Shown: positions 15,756 through 24,133 of the stretch, piece after piece
Position numbering within the stretch: the stretch's first letter is position 1
Layout of the letters: each line of letters starts with the position of its first letter
Program-made: the position numbers and the translations under genes
Notes under the pieces: model-generated
Told to the model about the DNA's origin: nothing
What the model saw: the letters and a program-made list of their open reading frames with translations, nothing else
Databases searched by the model: none
Assembly: GCF_011759375.1 (NCBI RefSeq)
Contig: NZ_JAARML010000001.1
Location: 1,860,001 to 1,924,000, forward strand
Source of the DNA: Paraflavitalea devenefica
GTDB taxonomy: Bacteria; Bacteroidota; Bacteroidia; Chitinophagales; Chitinophagaceae
Direction of reading: 5' to 3'
Length of the DNA: 64,000 bases

Positions 15756-17501
15756 ATGAAGATTGCATTAGCTCAGCAGAACTATCATATCGGCAATTTT
15801 GAAGATAATACATGGAAAATAATCGGCGCTATTCAATATGCCAAATCGCGTGGAGCAGACCTGGTGGTATTTTCCGAATTAAGTATATGCGGCTATGCCC
15901 CCCGCGACTTCCTCGAATTCAATGATTTTATTAATGAGTGCTATCGTGCTCTTGATATCATCAAGGAGCATACCGATGATATTGGCGTCATTGTAGGCAG
16001 CCCGCAACGCAACCCGGAAATAGCCGGCAAAGACCTCTTCAATGCAGCCTGGTTGCTGTATGAGAAAAAAGTACATGGCGTGGCGCAAAAGACCCTCCTG
16101 CCCAACTATGATGTATTTGATGAGTACCGCTACTTTGAACCAGCCTATCAGCATGCCGTCATTCCTTTTAAAGGGAAAAAGATCGCATTAATGATCTGTG
16201 AGGACATGTGGAACCTGGGCGATAATCCCTTATACCGGATGGCGCCTATGGATGAACTGGTGAAGCAACAGCCAGACCTGATCATCAATATATCTGCTTC
16301 TCCATTCGACTACGATCACGATGTAGACCGTATTGAGATCATCCGCGCCAATGTATTAAAATATAAGTTGCCCCTCTTCTTTTGCAATGCCGTGGGCTCA
16401 CAAACCGAAATTGTATTTGATGGCGGCAGCCTCGTGATGAATGCGCAGGGCAAAGTGGTGAAGGAAATGAAATACTTTGAAGAAGACTTTGCAATAGTGG
16501 ACGAACCGGAATATAGCAGTCAGCAGTCAGCAGCCAGAAGTCCGGAGCCAGAACCCGCCACTCACCACTCACCACTCACAACGCATGACTTCGATAAAGA
16601 GATGAGGGTGTCAAAGGTGAGCGATCCTGAACAGATCATTGACTACCTCACAGCAGAGAAAAATATCCGGGAAATACACCAGGCGCTCATACTGGGTATC
16701 CGTGATTACTTTCGCAAAATGGGGTTCAGCAAAGCCATACTGGGTTCATCGGGTGGTATTGACAGCGCTGTTACCCTTGCCCTGGCCTGTGAGGCATTGG
16801 GAAAAGAAAACGTGCGCGCCATCCTCATGCCTTCACAATACTCTACCGGGCATTCTGTAAGCGATGCGGAGCAGTTAAGTAAAACACTGGGCAATCCGTA
16901 TGACATCCTGCCCATTAAGGACGTCTATGATGCTTTTTTGACTACGCTCAAGCCTGTATTTAAGGACTTGCCCTTCAGCCTGGCGGAAGAGAACATCCAA
17001 AGCCGTACGCGGGGCAACCTGCTCATGGCCATTGCCAATAAATTCGGCTACATTTTACTCAATACCTCTAATAAAAGTGAACTGGCTACCGGTTACGGTA
17101 CTTTATATGGTGATATGGCGGGCGGCCTAAGTGTATTGGGTGATGTATACAAAATGCAGGTATATGCACTGGCGCGGTATATAAACCGCAATGGCATGGT
17201 CATCCCAGAAAGCATCATCTACAAAGCGCCTTCTGCTGAATTGCGCCCTGATCAGAAAGACAGTGATAGCCTCCCCGAATACCATTTACTGGATAAAGTA
17301 TTATACCAGTACATTGAAAGAAGACAGGGGCCGAAGGAGATCATTGCCAAAGGCATTGATGAAGCCCTGGTGAGCAGGATATTGAAAATGGTAAATACCA
17401 ATGAATACAAGCGTAACCAGTTCTGTCCCATCATACGTGTAAGCTGCAAGGCCTTTGGCGTGGGCAGGCGGGTGCCAATCGTGGGCAAATACCTCTCCTG
17501 A
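15756..17501 (+). CDS. nadE: Glutamine-dependent NAD+ synthase
   Basis: A 581-residue two-domain enzyme that amidates nicotinic acid adenine dinucleotide to NAD+, taking ammonia from glutamine. The N-terminal nitrilase-like glutaminase domain shows the Glu41/Lys112/Cys148 triad (FSELSI, QKTLLP, MICEDMW). The C-terminal ATP-pyrophosphatase domain has SGGIDS at 332-337 and NKSELATGYGTLYGD. Between them, residues about 254-277 (SSQQSAARSPEPEP, then ATHHSPLTTH) are low-complexity and are encoded by a CAGCAGTC/CACTCACC repeat, an in-frame repeat insertion into the interdomain linker. Divergent from gldB, with a near-perfect promoter and almost no leader. Confidence 0.97.
   Translation: MKIALAQQNYHIGNFEDNTWKIIGAIQYAKSRGADLVVFSELSICGYAPRDFLEFNDFINECYRALDIIKEHTDDIGVIVGSPQRNPEIAGKDLFNAAWLLYEKKVHGVAQKTLLPNYDVFDEYRYFEPAYQHAVIPFKGKKIALMICEDMWNLGDNPLYRMAPMDELVKQQPDLIINISASPFDYDHDVDRIEIIRANVLKYKLPLFFCNAVGSQTEIVFDGGSLVMNAQGKVVKEMKYFEEDFAIVDEPEYSSQQSAARSPEPEPATHHSPLTTHDFDKEMRVSKVSDPEQIIDYLTAEKNIREIHQALILGIRDYFRKMGFSKAILGSSGGIDSAVTLALACEALGKENVRAILMPSQYSTGHSVSDAEQLSKTLGNPYDILPIKDVYDAFLTTLKPVFKDLPFSLAEENIQSRTRGNLLMAIANKFGYILLNTSNKSELATGYGTLYGDMAGGLSVLGDVYKMQVYALARYINRNGMVIPESIIYKAPSAELRPDQKDSDSLPEYHLLDKVLYQYIERRQGPKEIIAKGIDEALVSRILKMVNTNEYKRNQFCPIIRVSCKAFGVGRRVPIVGKYLS
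16515..16586. repeat. In-frame CAGTCAG/ACTCACC repeat inside nadE
   Basis: The DNA reads AGCAGTCAGCAGTCAGCAGC, later CACTCACCACTCACCACTCA. The second part is the same low-complexity word found after glpD and after the 213-residue membrane protein gene. It keeps the reading frame and adds about 24 residues to the linker between the two NadE domains. Confidence 0.75.
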
Positions 17502-17512
17502 AAACCGGGCAA

Positions 17513-17540
17513 TAAAAAAGCCGGAGCATGATCTCCGGCT
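17513..17540 (-). terminator. Terminator between nadE and the lipocalin-like gene
   Basis: AGCCGGAG (17519-17526) and CTCCGGCT (17533-17540) form a perfect 8-bp stem with a six-base loop. On the minus strand it is followed by six T, so it terminates the lipoprotein gene ending at 17561. On the plus strand there is no T-run, so its effect on nadE is less certain. Confidence 0.75.
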
Positions 17541-17560
17541 AAGGTGAAGGGGAGGTTATA

Positions 17561-18019
17561 TTAGCGCTTGAAAATATAAAAGTGTTTAGAGCCATCCTCC
17601 TGGAGAACATAAAACTGCAGGGTGGTATCATTCAACGTTACCAGTTTGCCTTCTTCCAATGTATTCAAAACAAAATCCTGGCCATTGGCATTTAGTTCCC
17701 AGTGGCTGGTATAGGACCCTACACCGCAATTGGTGTTCTCGTTGTTATAGGTAACATATGTATACTCCCCGTTGGTTTTAAAAGTATAAATATCATCGAA
17801 CATGCAATCTATACCCCAAAGGATATTCTCATCAAGATCGTTGGGGTCCAACGTGCCATCTCCGTTTGCATCAGATCCCCTGAAGGTGATTTTCCAGGTC
17901 TTTGAGGTGATTAATTTTACCTTCTTATCATAGTCGCTTTCTTTCTCTTTTTTGCATCCGGTGAGCATACCGGTAATACACAGCAAAGCCAACAGGGAAC
18001 GGACGAAGTTGTTTTTCAT
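17561..18019 (-). CDS. Lipocalin-like lipoprotein (paralogue 1)
   Basis: 152 residues from the ATG at 18019 (MKNNFVRSLLALLCITGML then TGC, a lipobox). The mature part looks like a small beta-barrel of the Bacteroidota lipocalin-like type: TSKTWKITF, DDIYTFKTNGEYTY, SHWELNANGQDFVL, TLQFYVL. It carries the segment DANGDGTLDPND, which resembles an EF-hand/dockerin calcium loop (Asp, Asn, Asp spaced by two). It is a tandem relative of the next gene upstream: both share a Cys...DDIYT...Cys pattern and a W-E-L strand. Ligand unknown. Confidence 0.82.
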   Translation of the reverse strand: MKNNFVRSLLALLCITGMLTGCKKEKESDYDKKVKLITSKTWKITFRGSDANGDGTLDPNDLDENILWGIDCMFDDIYTFKTNGEYTYVTYNNENTNCGVGSYTSHWELNANGQDFVLNTLEEGKLVTLNDTTLQFYVLQEDGSKHFYIFKR

Positions 18020-18127
18020 GTTGTATAAGGAGTTGAGGGTTGGCCACAAAAAAACTAATTTTCACGTATGATACATAGCGCCTGATTATATAAATCTTAT
18101 GACCATGTATCACCGACAGATAAACGC

Positions 18128-18156
18128 AAAGGCCAGTGCTTTAACACCGGCCTTTT
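18128..18156 (-). terminator. Hairpin after lipocalin-like paralogue 2
   Basis: AAAGGCCAGTG pairs with CACCGGCCTTT (18128-18138 and 18145-18155) with one internal mismatch. It lies 22 bp after the stop of the gene ending at 18179. The tail on the minus strand is only weakly U-rich, so it is a probable rather than certain terminator. Confidence 0.55.
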
Positions 18157-18178
18157 ATATTAGAAAAGCAGTAATTTG

Positions 18179-18634
18179 TTATTGTTTCTTAAGAACAGCC
18201 CGGAAAGATGTGCTCATACCCATAAAGTCGGCAGAACCTTCAATAACAAGTGTTGTTCCATCAAAGGACTTAACGACTCCTATATAATCCATACTATTTC
18301 CTCTTATCACGATATTATTTCCATCAAGCTCCCACTCTGTGTCGTAGCTGCTGCTGCCATTGGCATCACATTTGGTGCCGGCATCTTCATATTTAGCTGT
18401 GAAGTCTGCATTCAAAGTATAAATATCATCCCTTTCGCAGGCCTCAAAAACTTCATTGTATACATCATAGTCTACGCCGGCTGCTTTTCCTTTAATCTCA
18501 GTTGCTTTGTACTTGCCGGCCAGGTTTTCTTTGGTAACGGCCACCGGCTCAGCGTCCTTATCTTTCTTACAGGCGCCTAATAAAATGGCTGACACAGCAA
18601 ACATAAGCAGGAGGCGGATAGAGGTCTTTTTCAT
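18179..18634 (-). CDS. Lipocalin-like lipoprotein (paralogue 2)
   Basis: 151 residues from the ATG at 18634. The signal MKKTSIRLLLMFAVSAILL runs into GACKKDKD, a lipobox. The mature part follows the same plan as the downstream paralogue: KENLAGKYKATEI, CERDDIYTLNADFTAKY, a second Cys, DTEWELDGNNIVI and TTLVIEGS. It lacks the DxNGDG calcium-like loop of paralogue 1. Two conserved cysteines about 23 residues apart, in both proteins, may form a disulfide. Located upstream of paralogue 1 and separated from it by a hairpin. Confidence 0.82.
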   Translation of the reverse strand: MKKTSIRLLLMFAVSAILLGACKKDKDAEPVAVTKENLAGKYKATEIKGKAAGVDYDVYNEVFEACERDDIYTLNADFTAKYEDAGTKCDANGSSSYDTEWELDGNNIVIRGNSMDYIGVVKSFDGTTLVIEGSADFMGMSTSFRAVLKKQ

Positions 18635-18813
18635 TTGTTGGATTTTGGTGAGTAATATCATTCCCCGTATAACGGTTTTAGGCCTATTTTATTGTTTTTC
18701 AGGTGCCTTATTTGGCTTTTTTGAAGGCTTTTAATAAGTTGGCAAGTAACTTGCATCGGCTTTGTTCGTATTTTCATATCCTGATTATCAATCGTTCACG
18801 CTAAAAGCTTTAT

Positions 18814-19815
18814 ATGGTGGCTACTGCCGACGATATTCGTCAACTTAACGATCAAATTCAATACCACGGCGCTTTCATTGACCGCCTGCGGGATGAAACA
18901 GCCCGGGTGATCATTGGACAGCATCATATGCTCGACAGGCTGCTGATAGGCCTTTTAAGCAATGGTCACGTACTGCTGGAGGGTGTGCCCGGACTGGCTA
19001 AAACATTGGCCATTAAATCATTGGCGCAGGCTGTGCACGCAAAGTTCAGCCGTATCCAGTTTACCCCCGATCTGCTCCCTGCCGACCTTATCGGTACCAT
19101 GATCTATAACCAGCCCAAGAATGAATTTGTGGTGCGGAAAGGCCCCATTTTTGCCAATTTTATCCTGGCGGATGAGATCAACCGGGCCCCGGCAAAAGTA
19201 CAAAGTGCCCTGCTCGAAGCCATGCAGGAACGCCAGGTAACGATTGGCGACACTACTCATAAGCTGGACGAACCCTTCCTCGTATTGGCCACCCAGAACC
19301 CGCTGGAACAGGAAGGAACATATCCCCTGCCGGAAGCCCAGCAGGACCGGTTTATCATGAAAGTAATTGTGGACTATCCTACCAAAGATGAAGAACAGAT
19401 CATCATACGGCAGAATGTGCAGGGACTAAAACCGCCCGAAGTAGGACAGGTCGTTTCCATGCAGGAAGTGCTGAAGGCGCGCGACCTCACCAGGCAGGTT
19501 TATCTCGATGAAAAAGTGGAGAACTACATCCTCGATATCGTTTTTGCCACCCGCTTCCCAGAGCGTTATAAACTGGATAAACTGAAACCTTTGATCGCCT
19601 ATGGCGGATCGCCCCGGGCAAGCATTAACCTGGCGCTGGCCGCCAAGGCGCATGCCTTCCTGAATAAACGGGGGTTTGTCATACCGGAAGACGTACGCAG
19701 CATTTCCAAAGACGTACTGCGGCACCGACTCGGATTGACTTATGAGGCAGAAGCTGAAAACGTAAATGTAGAAGCCGTTATTGATGATGTACTGCGTGTA
19801 ATACCTGTTCCATGA
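18814..19815 (+). CDS. MoxR family AAA+ ATPase (Bat operon)
   Basis: 333 residues, a complete MoxR ATPase. Walker A is GVPGLAKT (about residues 57-64) and Walker B is ILADEINRAP; then come the sensor-1 segment LATQNPLEQEGTYPLPEAQ and the C-terminal sensor-2 region (GGSPRAS). MoxR ATPases act as chaperone-like factors with VWA-domain partners. Here the next three genes encode a DUF58, a BatD-like and a BatA-like protein, the usual Bacteroidota order. The gene overlaps the DUF58 gene by four bases. Confidence 0.95.
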   Translation: MVATADDIRQLNDQIQYHGAFIDRLRDETARVIIGQHHMLDRLLIGLLSNGHVLLEGVPGLAKTLAIKSLAQAVHAKFSRIQFTPDLLPADLIGTMIYNQPKNEFVVRKGPIFANFILADEINRAPAKVQSALLEAMQERQVTIGDTTHKLDEPFLVLATQNPLEQEGTYPLPEAQQDRFIMKVIVDYPTKDEEQIIIRQNVQGLKPPEVGQVVSMQEVLKARDLTRQVYLDEKVENYILDIVFATRFPERYKLDKLKPLIAYGGSPRASINLALAAKAHAFLNKRGFVIPEDVRSISKDVLRHRLGLTYEAEAENVNVEAVIDDVLRVIPVP

Positions 19816-20687
19816 CATTGACAACAGCAGAAATATTAAAGAAAGTCCGGGAGCTGGAAATTAAAAGCAAAAAGCTCACCCGCCACATTTTTACGGGTGA
19901 ATACCACAGTGCTTTTAAGGGAAGGGGTATGCTGTTCAAAGAAGTGAGGGATTACCAGGCCGGGGATGATATCCGGTTTATTGACTGGAATGTTTCTGCC
20001 CGGTTCAACCATCCTTACAGCAAGGTATTTGAAGAAGAGCGGGAACTGACGGTTATGCTGATGGTAGACGTAAGCGCCAGTTCATTGTTTGGTACTACCC
20101 ATGCCCGTAAAAAGGATATGGTAACGGAAATGGCGGCTGTACTGGCTTTCTCGGCCATCAGTAATAATGATAAGGTGGGACTTATATTTTTCAGCGACGG
20201 GGTGGAGAAATTTATTCCTGCCAAGAAGGGACGCGATCACGTCTTGTACATGGTGCGCACACTGCTTACTATGGAGCCCGGCCGGAAGGGAACGAAAATA
20301 GGAGAAGCTTTGCGGCGACTCAATAACTCTACCCGGCAGCGTTGTATCGCCTTCCTGCTGAGTGATTTCCTGGACCCCGACTTTAATGATGACCTGAAAG
20401 TAGCCGGCAAAAAGCATGACCTGGTAGGTATTAAAGTATACGATAAAATGGATATGCAATTGCCGGATGCCGGGCTGCTGGAATTGCAGGATGCGGAGAC
20501 TGGTGAGCGGCAATGGATTGATACCAGTGATTTTACGGTACGGCAACAATACCAGGAAGTTTTCTTCCGGCATACGAACTATTGCAAGTACGTCTTTACG
20601 CATGCCGGTAGTGATCTATTGCATATCCGCACAGACGAAGACTATGTGAAAGTGCTACAGAAATTCTTTATTGGCCGTAATAAGTAA
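19812..20687 (+). CDS. DUF58 domain protein (Bat operon)
   Basis: 291 residues. The DUF58 core signature GMLFKEVRDYQAGDDIRFID followed by WNVSAR is at about 37-65. A VWA-like fold follows, with VDVSASS as a MIDAS-type motif and LLSDFLDPDF later. DUF58 proteins accompany MoxR ATPases and are presumed to be their substrates or partners. It overlaps the MoxR gene (ATGA) and is followed 15 bp later by the BatD-like gene. Confidence 0.93.
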   Translation: MTLTTAEILKKVRELEIKSKKLTRHIFTGEYHSAFKGRGMLFKEVRDYQAGDDIRFIDWNVSARFNHPYSKVFEEERELTVMLMVDVSASSLFGTTHARKKDMVTEMAAVLAFSAISNNDKVGLIFFSDGVEKFIPAKKGRDHVLYMVRTLLTMEPGRKGTKIGEALRRLNNSTRQRCIAFLLSDFLDPDFNDDLKVAGKKHDLVGIKVYDKMDMQLPDAGLLELQDAETGERQWIDTSDFTVRQQYQEVFFRHTNYCKYVFTHAGSDLLHIRTDEDYVKVLQKFFIGRNK

Positions 20688-20702
20688 TGGATTAAAGTAT
20701 AC

Positions 20703-21599
20703 ATGAGCCGGATGGTACGATATATTATAGCTGGGATTTGTTTGTTGAGCTGTACACTTGGCACCAATGCACAGGTATTGGTAAAGGCTTATATTGACCG
20801 CGATAAAATACTCGTTGGCGAAGACATTATCCTCACGCTCGATGTACGCGCTCCGCTTGGCCAGCCTGTTACCTGGTTTAACCTCGACACACTACCCCAT
20901 TTTGAATTTATAGATAAAGGAAAGATAGACACGGTGGAAGGCGTGGATGGAAAAAAATGGCAACAACAGCTAACCATCACCAGCTATGATTCAGGATACT
21001 GGCAGATACCCGCTTTATCGCTGAAGGTAGGCGACAAAACCTACTATGCTGATTCGCTGGGGGTACAGGTGGGTTATTCCAATGCCGATCTCTCACAGGA
21101 TTATAAGGACATTAAGGAGATAGAGAACGTACCTGATACGGAAACCGGCTACATTCCCTGGATCATAGGCGCTGCTACACTCGTAGCCATCGCTCTCCTG
21201 TTCTGGTTATTCAGGAAGAAGAAAAAAACAGCGGCGCCTGTACCGGTAGCCATAGCGCTTACACCTTTCGACGAGGCCATACAGGCCCTGGAAGCCTTGC
21301 GTAAAAAGGACCTTCCCGGCAAAGGACAAATAAAACATTACTATACAGGTCTCAATGATATTCTGCGGGTATTCGTGCGCCGTAAGCTCAACATTGCTTC
21401 ACTGGAAAAGACCAATGAAGAGCTGATCAGTGAATTGAAGAAGCAACGCCTGCATGAAGACTATTTCCGTGAGCTGGCAAATGCTTTGCGCATGGCCGAC
21501 TTTGTAAAGTTCGCCCGGTATGAACCAGGCGCTGAGGACAATGCAAAGAACTATGCCATCATTGAATCTGCTATTAAAACACTTAATAACATTCCTTAA
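20703..21599 (+). CDS. BatD-like membrane protein (Bat operon)
   Basis: 298 residues. It has an N-terminal signal peptide ending around TNAQ, a periplasmic beta-sandwich domain (about 24-145: VLVKAYIDRDKILVGEDIIL is the typical BatD-like opening), one membrane segment at about 151-171 (WIIGAATLVAIALLFWLF), and a cytosolic helical tail containing LNDILRVFVRRKLN. This short form, placed between DUF58 and BatA, differs from full-length BatD at the end of complete bat operons. Probably a membrane partner of the VWA protein that follows. Confidence 0.82.
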   Translation: MSRMVRYIIAGICLLSCTLGTNAQVLVKAYIDRDKILVGEDIILTLDVRAPLGQPVTWFNLDTLPHFEFIDKGKIDTVEGVDGKKWQQQLTITSYDSGYWQIPALSLKVGDKTYYADSLGVQVGYSNADLSQDYKDIKEIENVPDTETGYIPWIIGAATLVAIALLFWLFRKKKKTAAPVPVAIALTPFDEAIQALEALRKKDLPGKGQIKHYYTGLNDILRVFVRRKLNIASLEKTNEELISELKKQRLHEDYFRELANALRMADFVKFARYEPGAEDNAKNYAIIESAIKTLNNIP

Positions 21600-21602
21600 G
21601 CT

Positions 21603-22610
21603 TTGTTATACGACTGGTTTCAACATATTGATTTTGCTTATCCCTGGGCTTTCAGTGGTTTCCTGCTGCTACCCCTGATGGTGTATTGGTACCTCACCAG
21701 GTATACTGCACAGCAGGCTACCGTGATGGTTTCTTCCACCGCATTTATAAGAAAAAGCAGCTCCTGGAAAAAGACGTTCCGGCATGCTTTGCTGGTGCTG
21801 CGGTTATTGGCAGTGACTTGTGTTATCATTGCCCTGGCGCGCCCGCAAACCCGCAATGATGAAGAGCTGAAAATGGGTGAAGGTATTGATATCATATTAT
21901 GCCTGGATGTGAGTGGCAGTATGTTCGCACAGGACCTGTTGCCCAACAGGCTGGAAGCCAGCAAGGCGGTAGCGGCGGAATTTGTAGACCGGCGCCCCAC
22001 CGATCGTATCGGGGTAGTCATCTTTTCGGGAGAGAGCTTTACGCTGGTACCCTTAACCACCGATAAGCAGATCTTAAAATCACAGATATACAACATTCAG
22101 CGCGGGATGCTGGAAGATGGAACAGCCATTGGCGATGGCCTGGGGGTGAGTGTAGACCGCCTGAAAAGCTCTCCGGCTAAAACAAAGATCATTATCCTGC
22201 TTACAGACGGAGAGAACCAGGGAGGATTGATCGATCCGCTCACAGGTAAAGACCTGGCCAGGGCGCACCATATCCGCGTGTACAGCATTGGCGTGGGTAC
22301 AGATGGCTATGCACCTATGCCGGTACCGGATGGTATGGGTGGGGCCGTAATACGGCGGCAGAAAGTGAACATTGACGAGAAACTCATGCGCCTCATTGCT
22401 GAAGAAACCGGCGGACTGTATTTCAGGGCCAGGGACAATGAAAGCCTGAAGAACATCTACGGTGAAATTGATAAACTGGAGAAATCCAAAATTGAGGTAA
22501 CTACCTTAAAACGCTATACAGAACGCTTCTTTCCATTTGCATTGGCCGCGGCTGCCTTACTTTTGCTGGAAATAATATTACGCTACACCCTATTCAGAAA
22601 GTTCCCTTAA
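21603..22610 (+). CDS. batA: BatA-like VWA domain membrane protein
   Basis: 335 residues. Two N-terminal membrane segments (about 15-32 and 62-80) precede a von Willebrand A domain with an intact MIDAS DVSGS (Asp102, Ser104, Ser106) and LLTDGENQGG. A C-terminal membrane helix follows (about 308-330). The start is a TTG at 21603, three bases after the previous stop; the segment it encodes, LYDWFQHIDFAYPWAF, matches the conserved beginning of BatA, so no later ATG is acceptable. No BatB, BatC or full-length BatD follows; rsgA does. Confidence 0.88.
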   Translation: MLYDWFQHIDFAYPWAFSGFLLLPLMVYWYLTRYTAQQATVMVSSTAFIRKSSSWKKTFRHALLVLRLLAVTCVIIALARPQTRNDEELKMGEGIDIILCLDVSGSMFAQDLLPNRLEASKAVAAEFVDRRPTDRIGVVIFSGESFTLVPLTTDKQILKSQIYNIQRGMLEDGTAIGDGLGVSVDRLKSSPAKTKIIILLTDGENQGGLIDPLTGKDLARAHHIRVYSIGVGTDGYAPMPVPDGMGGAVIRRQKVNIDEKLMRLIAEETGGLYFRARDNESLKNIYGEIDKLEKSKIEVTTLKRYTERFFPFALAAAALLLLEIILRYTLFRKFP

Positions 22611-22665
22611 TGAACAATTCTCAAACTCATACATTCAATTCATCCCTCCAATTCCGGTTGAGACA

Positions 22666-23592
22666 ATGAAAGCATTAGTATACAAATCAACAGGCAGTTG
22701 GTATGTGGTGAAAACCGAAGCAGGACAGGTATTGAATGCACGTATCAAAGGGGTGTTTAAAATTGATGGCATTACTTCCACCAATCCTATTGCGGTGGGC
22801 GATGAGGTGGAAGTGGAAACAGAAAATGAAGGCGAGGGCACCGTTATGATCACGGAAATATTGCCCCGCAGGAACTACATTACCCGGCAATCGCCTTCCC
22901 ATAAAAAACAGCACCATATTGTAGCTTCCAACCTGGATCAGTCTTTACTCTTTGCCACCCTGCGGGACCCTAAAACCTCTCAGGGGTTTATTGACCGTTT
23001 CCTGGTCACCTGTGAAGCGTACCATATACCGGCCCTCATCGTCTTTAATAAAGCCGACCTGTACAAGAAAAAAGAACAGGAACAATATGAAGTCCTCCAG
23101 GCTATGTACAACGACATTGGCTATACCACTGTACTCATGTCGGTACCCAAGGGAGAAGGTGTAGAAGAAGTGAAAGACCTGTTGAAAGATAAGATCACGC
23201 TCATGAGTGGGCATTCAGGTGTAGGTAAGTCTACTTTTATCAATTCCATCTTTCCGGAACTGAAGCTGAAGACCCAGGATGTAAGTGGCTGGAGCGGTAA
23301 GGGGATGCACACCACCACCTTTGCAGAAATGTTTGACCTGCCTTTTGGCGGTAAGATCATTGATACGCCGGGTATGCGGGAATTTGGGCTGGTGGATATA
23401 TCCAAACAGGAATTGTCGCATTACTTCCCGGAAATGGCTAAGCGCATCAATGACTGCCAGTTCAACAATTGCCTCCACATCAATGAGCCGGGTTGTGCAG
23501 TAAAAAAAGCGGTGGAGGATGGCATTATCTATGAAGAGCGTTTCTTCAGCTACTATAAAATACTCGAATCCATAGAAGAAAAAGAATACTAA
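22666..23592 (+). CDS. rsgA: Small ribosomal subunit biogenesis GTPase RsgA
   Basis: 308 residues, a circularly permuted GTPase that acts in late 30S maturation. An N-terminal OB-fold (about 1-75) is followed by the permuted order NKAD (G4, 128-131), GHSGVGKST (G1, 182-190) and DTPG (G3, 233-236). The C-terminal zinc-binding domain is CQFNNCLHINEPGC. It starts 55 bp after batA on the same strand and may be read through from the Bat operon. Confidence 0.97.
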   Translation: MKALVYKSTGSWYVVKTEAGQVLNARIKGVFKIDGITSTNPIAVGDEVEVETENEGEGTVMITEILPRRNYITRQSPSHKKQHHIVASNLDQSLLFATLRDPKTSQGFIDRFLVTCEAYHIPALIVFNKADLYKKKEQEQYEVLQAMYNDIGYTTVLMSVPKGEGVEEVKDLLKDKITLMSGHSGVGKSTFINSIFPELKLKTQDVSGWSGKGMHTTTFAEMFDLPFGGKIIDTPGMREFGLVDISKQELSHYFPEMAKRINDCQFNNCLHINEPGCAVKKAVEDGIIYEERFFSYYKILESIEEKEY

Positions 23593-23600
23593 AACAAAGA

Positions 23601-23630
23601 GTCCTGCTGTATGGCAGGACCCCTTTCGTT
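23601..23630 (+). terminator. Hairpin after rsgA
   Basis: GTCCTGC (23601-23607) and GCAGGAC (23614-23620) form a perfect 7-bp stem with a six-base loop, starting 8 bp after the stop. The downstream tract is CCCCTTTCGTTTC, only moderately T-rich, so the terminator is likely but weak. Confidence 0.55.
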
Positions 23631-23669
23631 TCAGAAGTAAAACTTTGTATGGTAAGCGAACGAATGAAA

Positions 23670-23735
23670 AGATCTGACAGGTTGAGCTGAGCCCCGCTGT
23701 TTAATAAATTGGTGTGTAAATAGATCTGTCAGACT
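23670..23735. repeat. Second copy of the CTGACAG/CTGTCAG element, degenerate
   Basis: AGATCTGACAGGTT at 23670 and AGATCTGTCAGACT at 23722 share a TCTGACAG/CTGTCAGA inverted core with a loop of about 40 bases. It lies between the convergent rsgA and the 110-residue unknown gene. It resembles the more compact hairpin at 9948-9980. Confidence 0.4.
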
Positions 23736-23743
23736 TATTATGA

Positions 23744-24076
23744 TCAGGACACAAATCTCCTTGCCTTGTGCACCAGTAACTTATTCTCCAGGAATTTGGC
23801 CACTTCTATTACCGCATCATTATCCTTACGGGGGGCCTCCCGGAACTTAAACGGATAAATGGAAATGCCGGTGTAAATATTGTAGTGAAGCGTTAAAATG
23901 TGGCCTTTGTACAGGAAGTTCCAGGTTAAAGTATCAAAATCATCCTGTTTCTGGGTAAAACGTATTGCCAGATCGTCGGTGAGAATATTGGCCACTTCAT
24001 AAAAGCGTTTCAGACCGCAATCGTCGTCAATGATGGCTTCGGTACAGCCGAAGTCGGTACGCAGCGTAAGGCTCAT
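23744..24076 (-). CDS. Unknown 110-residue protein
   Basis: A cytosolic-looking protein without signal peptide or membrane segment. The sequence has alternating strand-like and charged text (LTWNFLYKGHILTLHYNIYT, VIEVAKFLENKLLVHK). I do not recognise the family. It lies 57 bp downstream of a 57-residue lipoprotein gene on the same strand, which may share its transcript. Confidence 0.65.
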   Translation of the reverse strand: MSLTLRTDFGCTEAIIDDDCGLKRFYEVANILTDDLAIRFTQKQDDFDTLTWNFLYKGHILTLHYNIYTGISIYPFKFREAPRKDNDAVIEVAKFLENKLLVHKARRFVS

Positions 24077-24133
24077 ACAGTATGGATTTAAATGTTATCG
24101 AAAGGGTACGAACAGGAAACTTCGTATCGGGAA

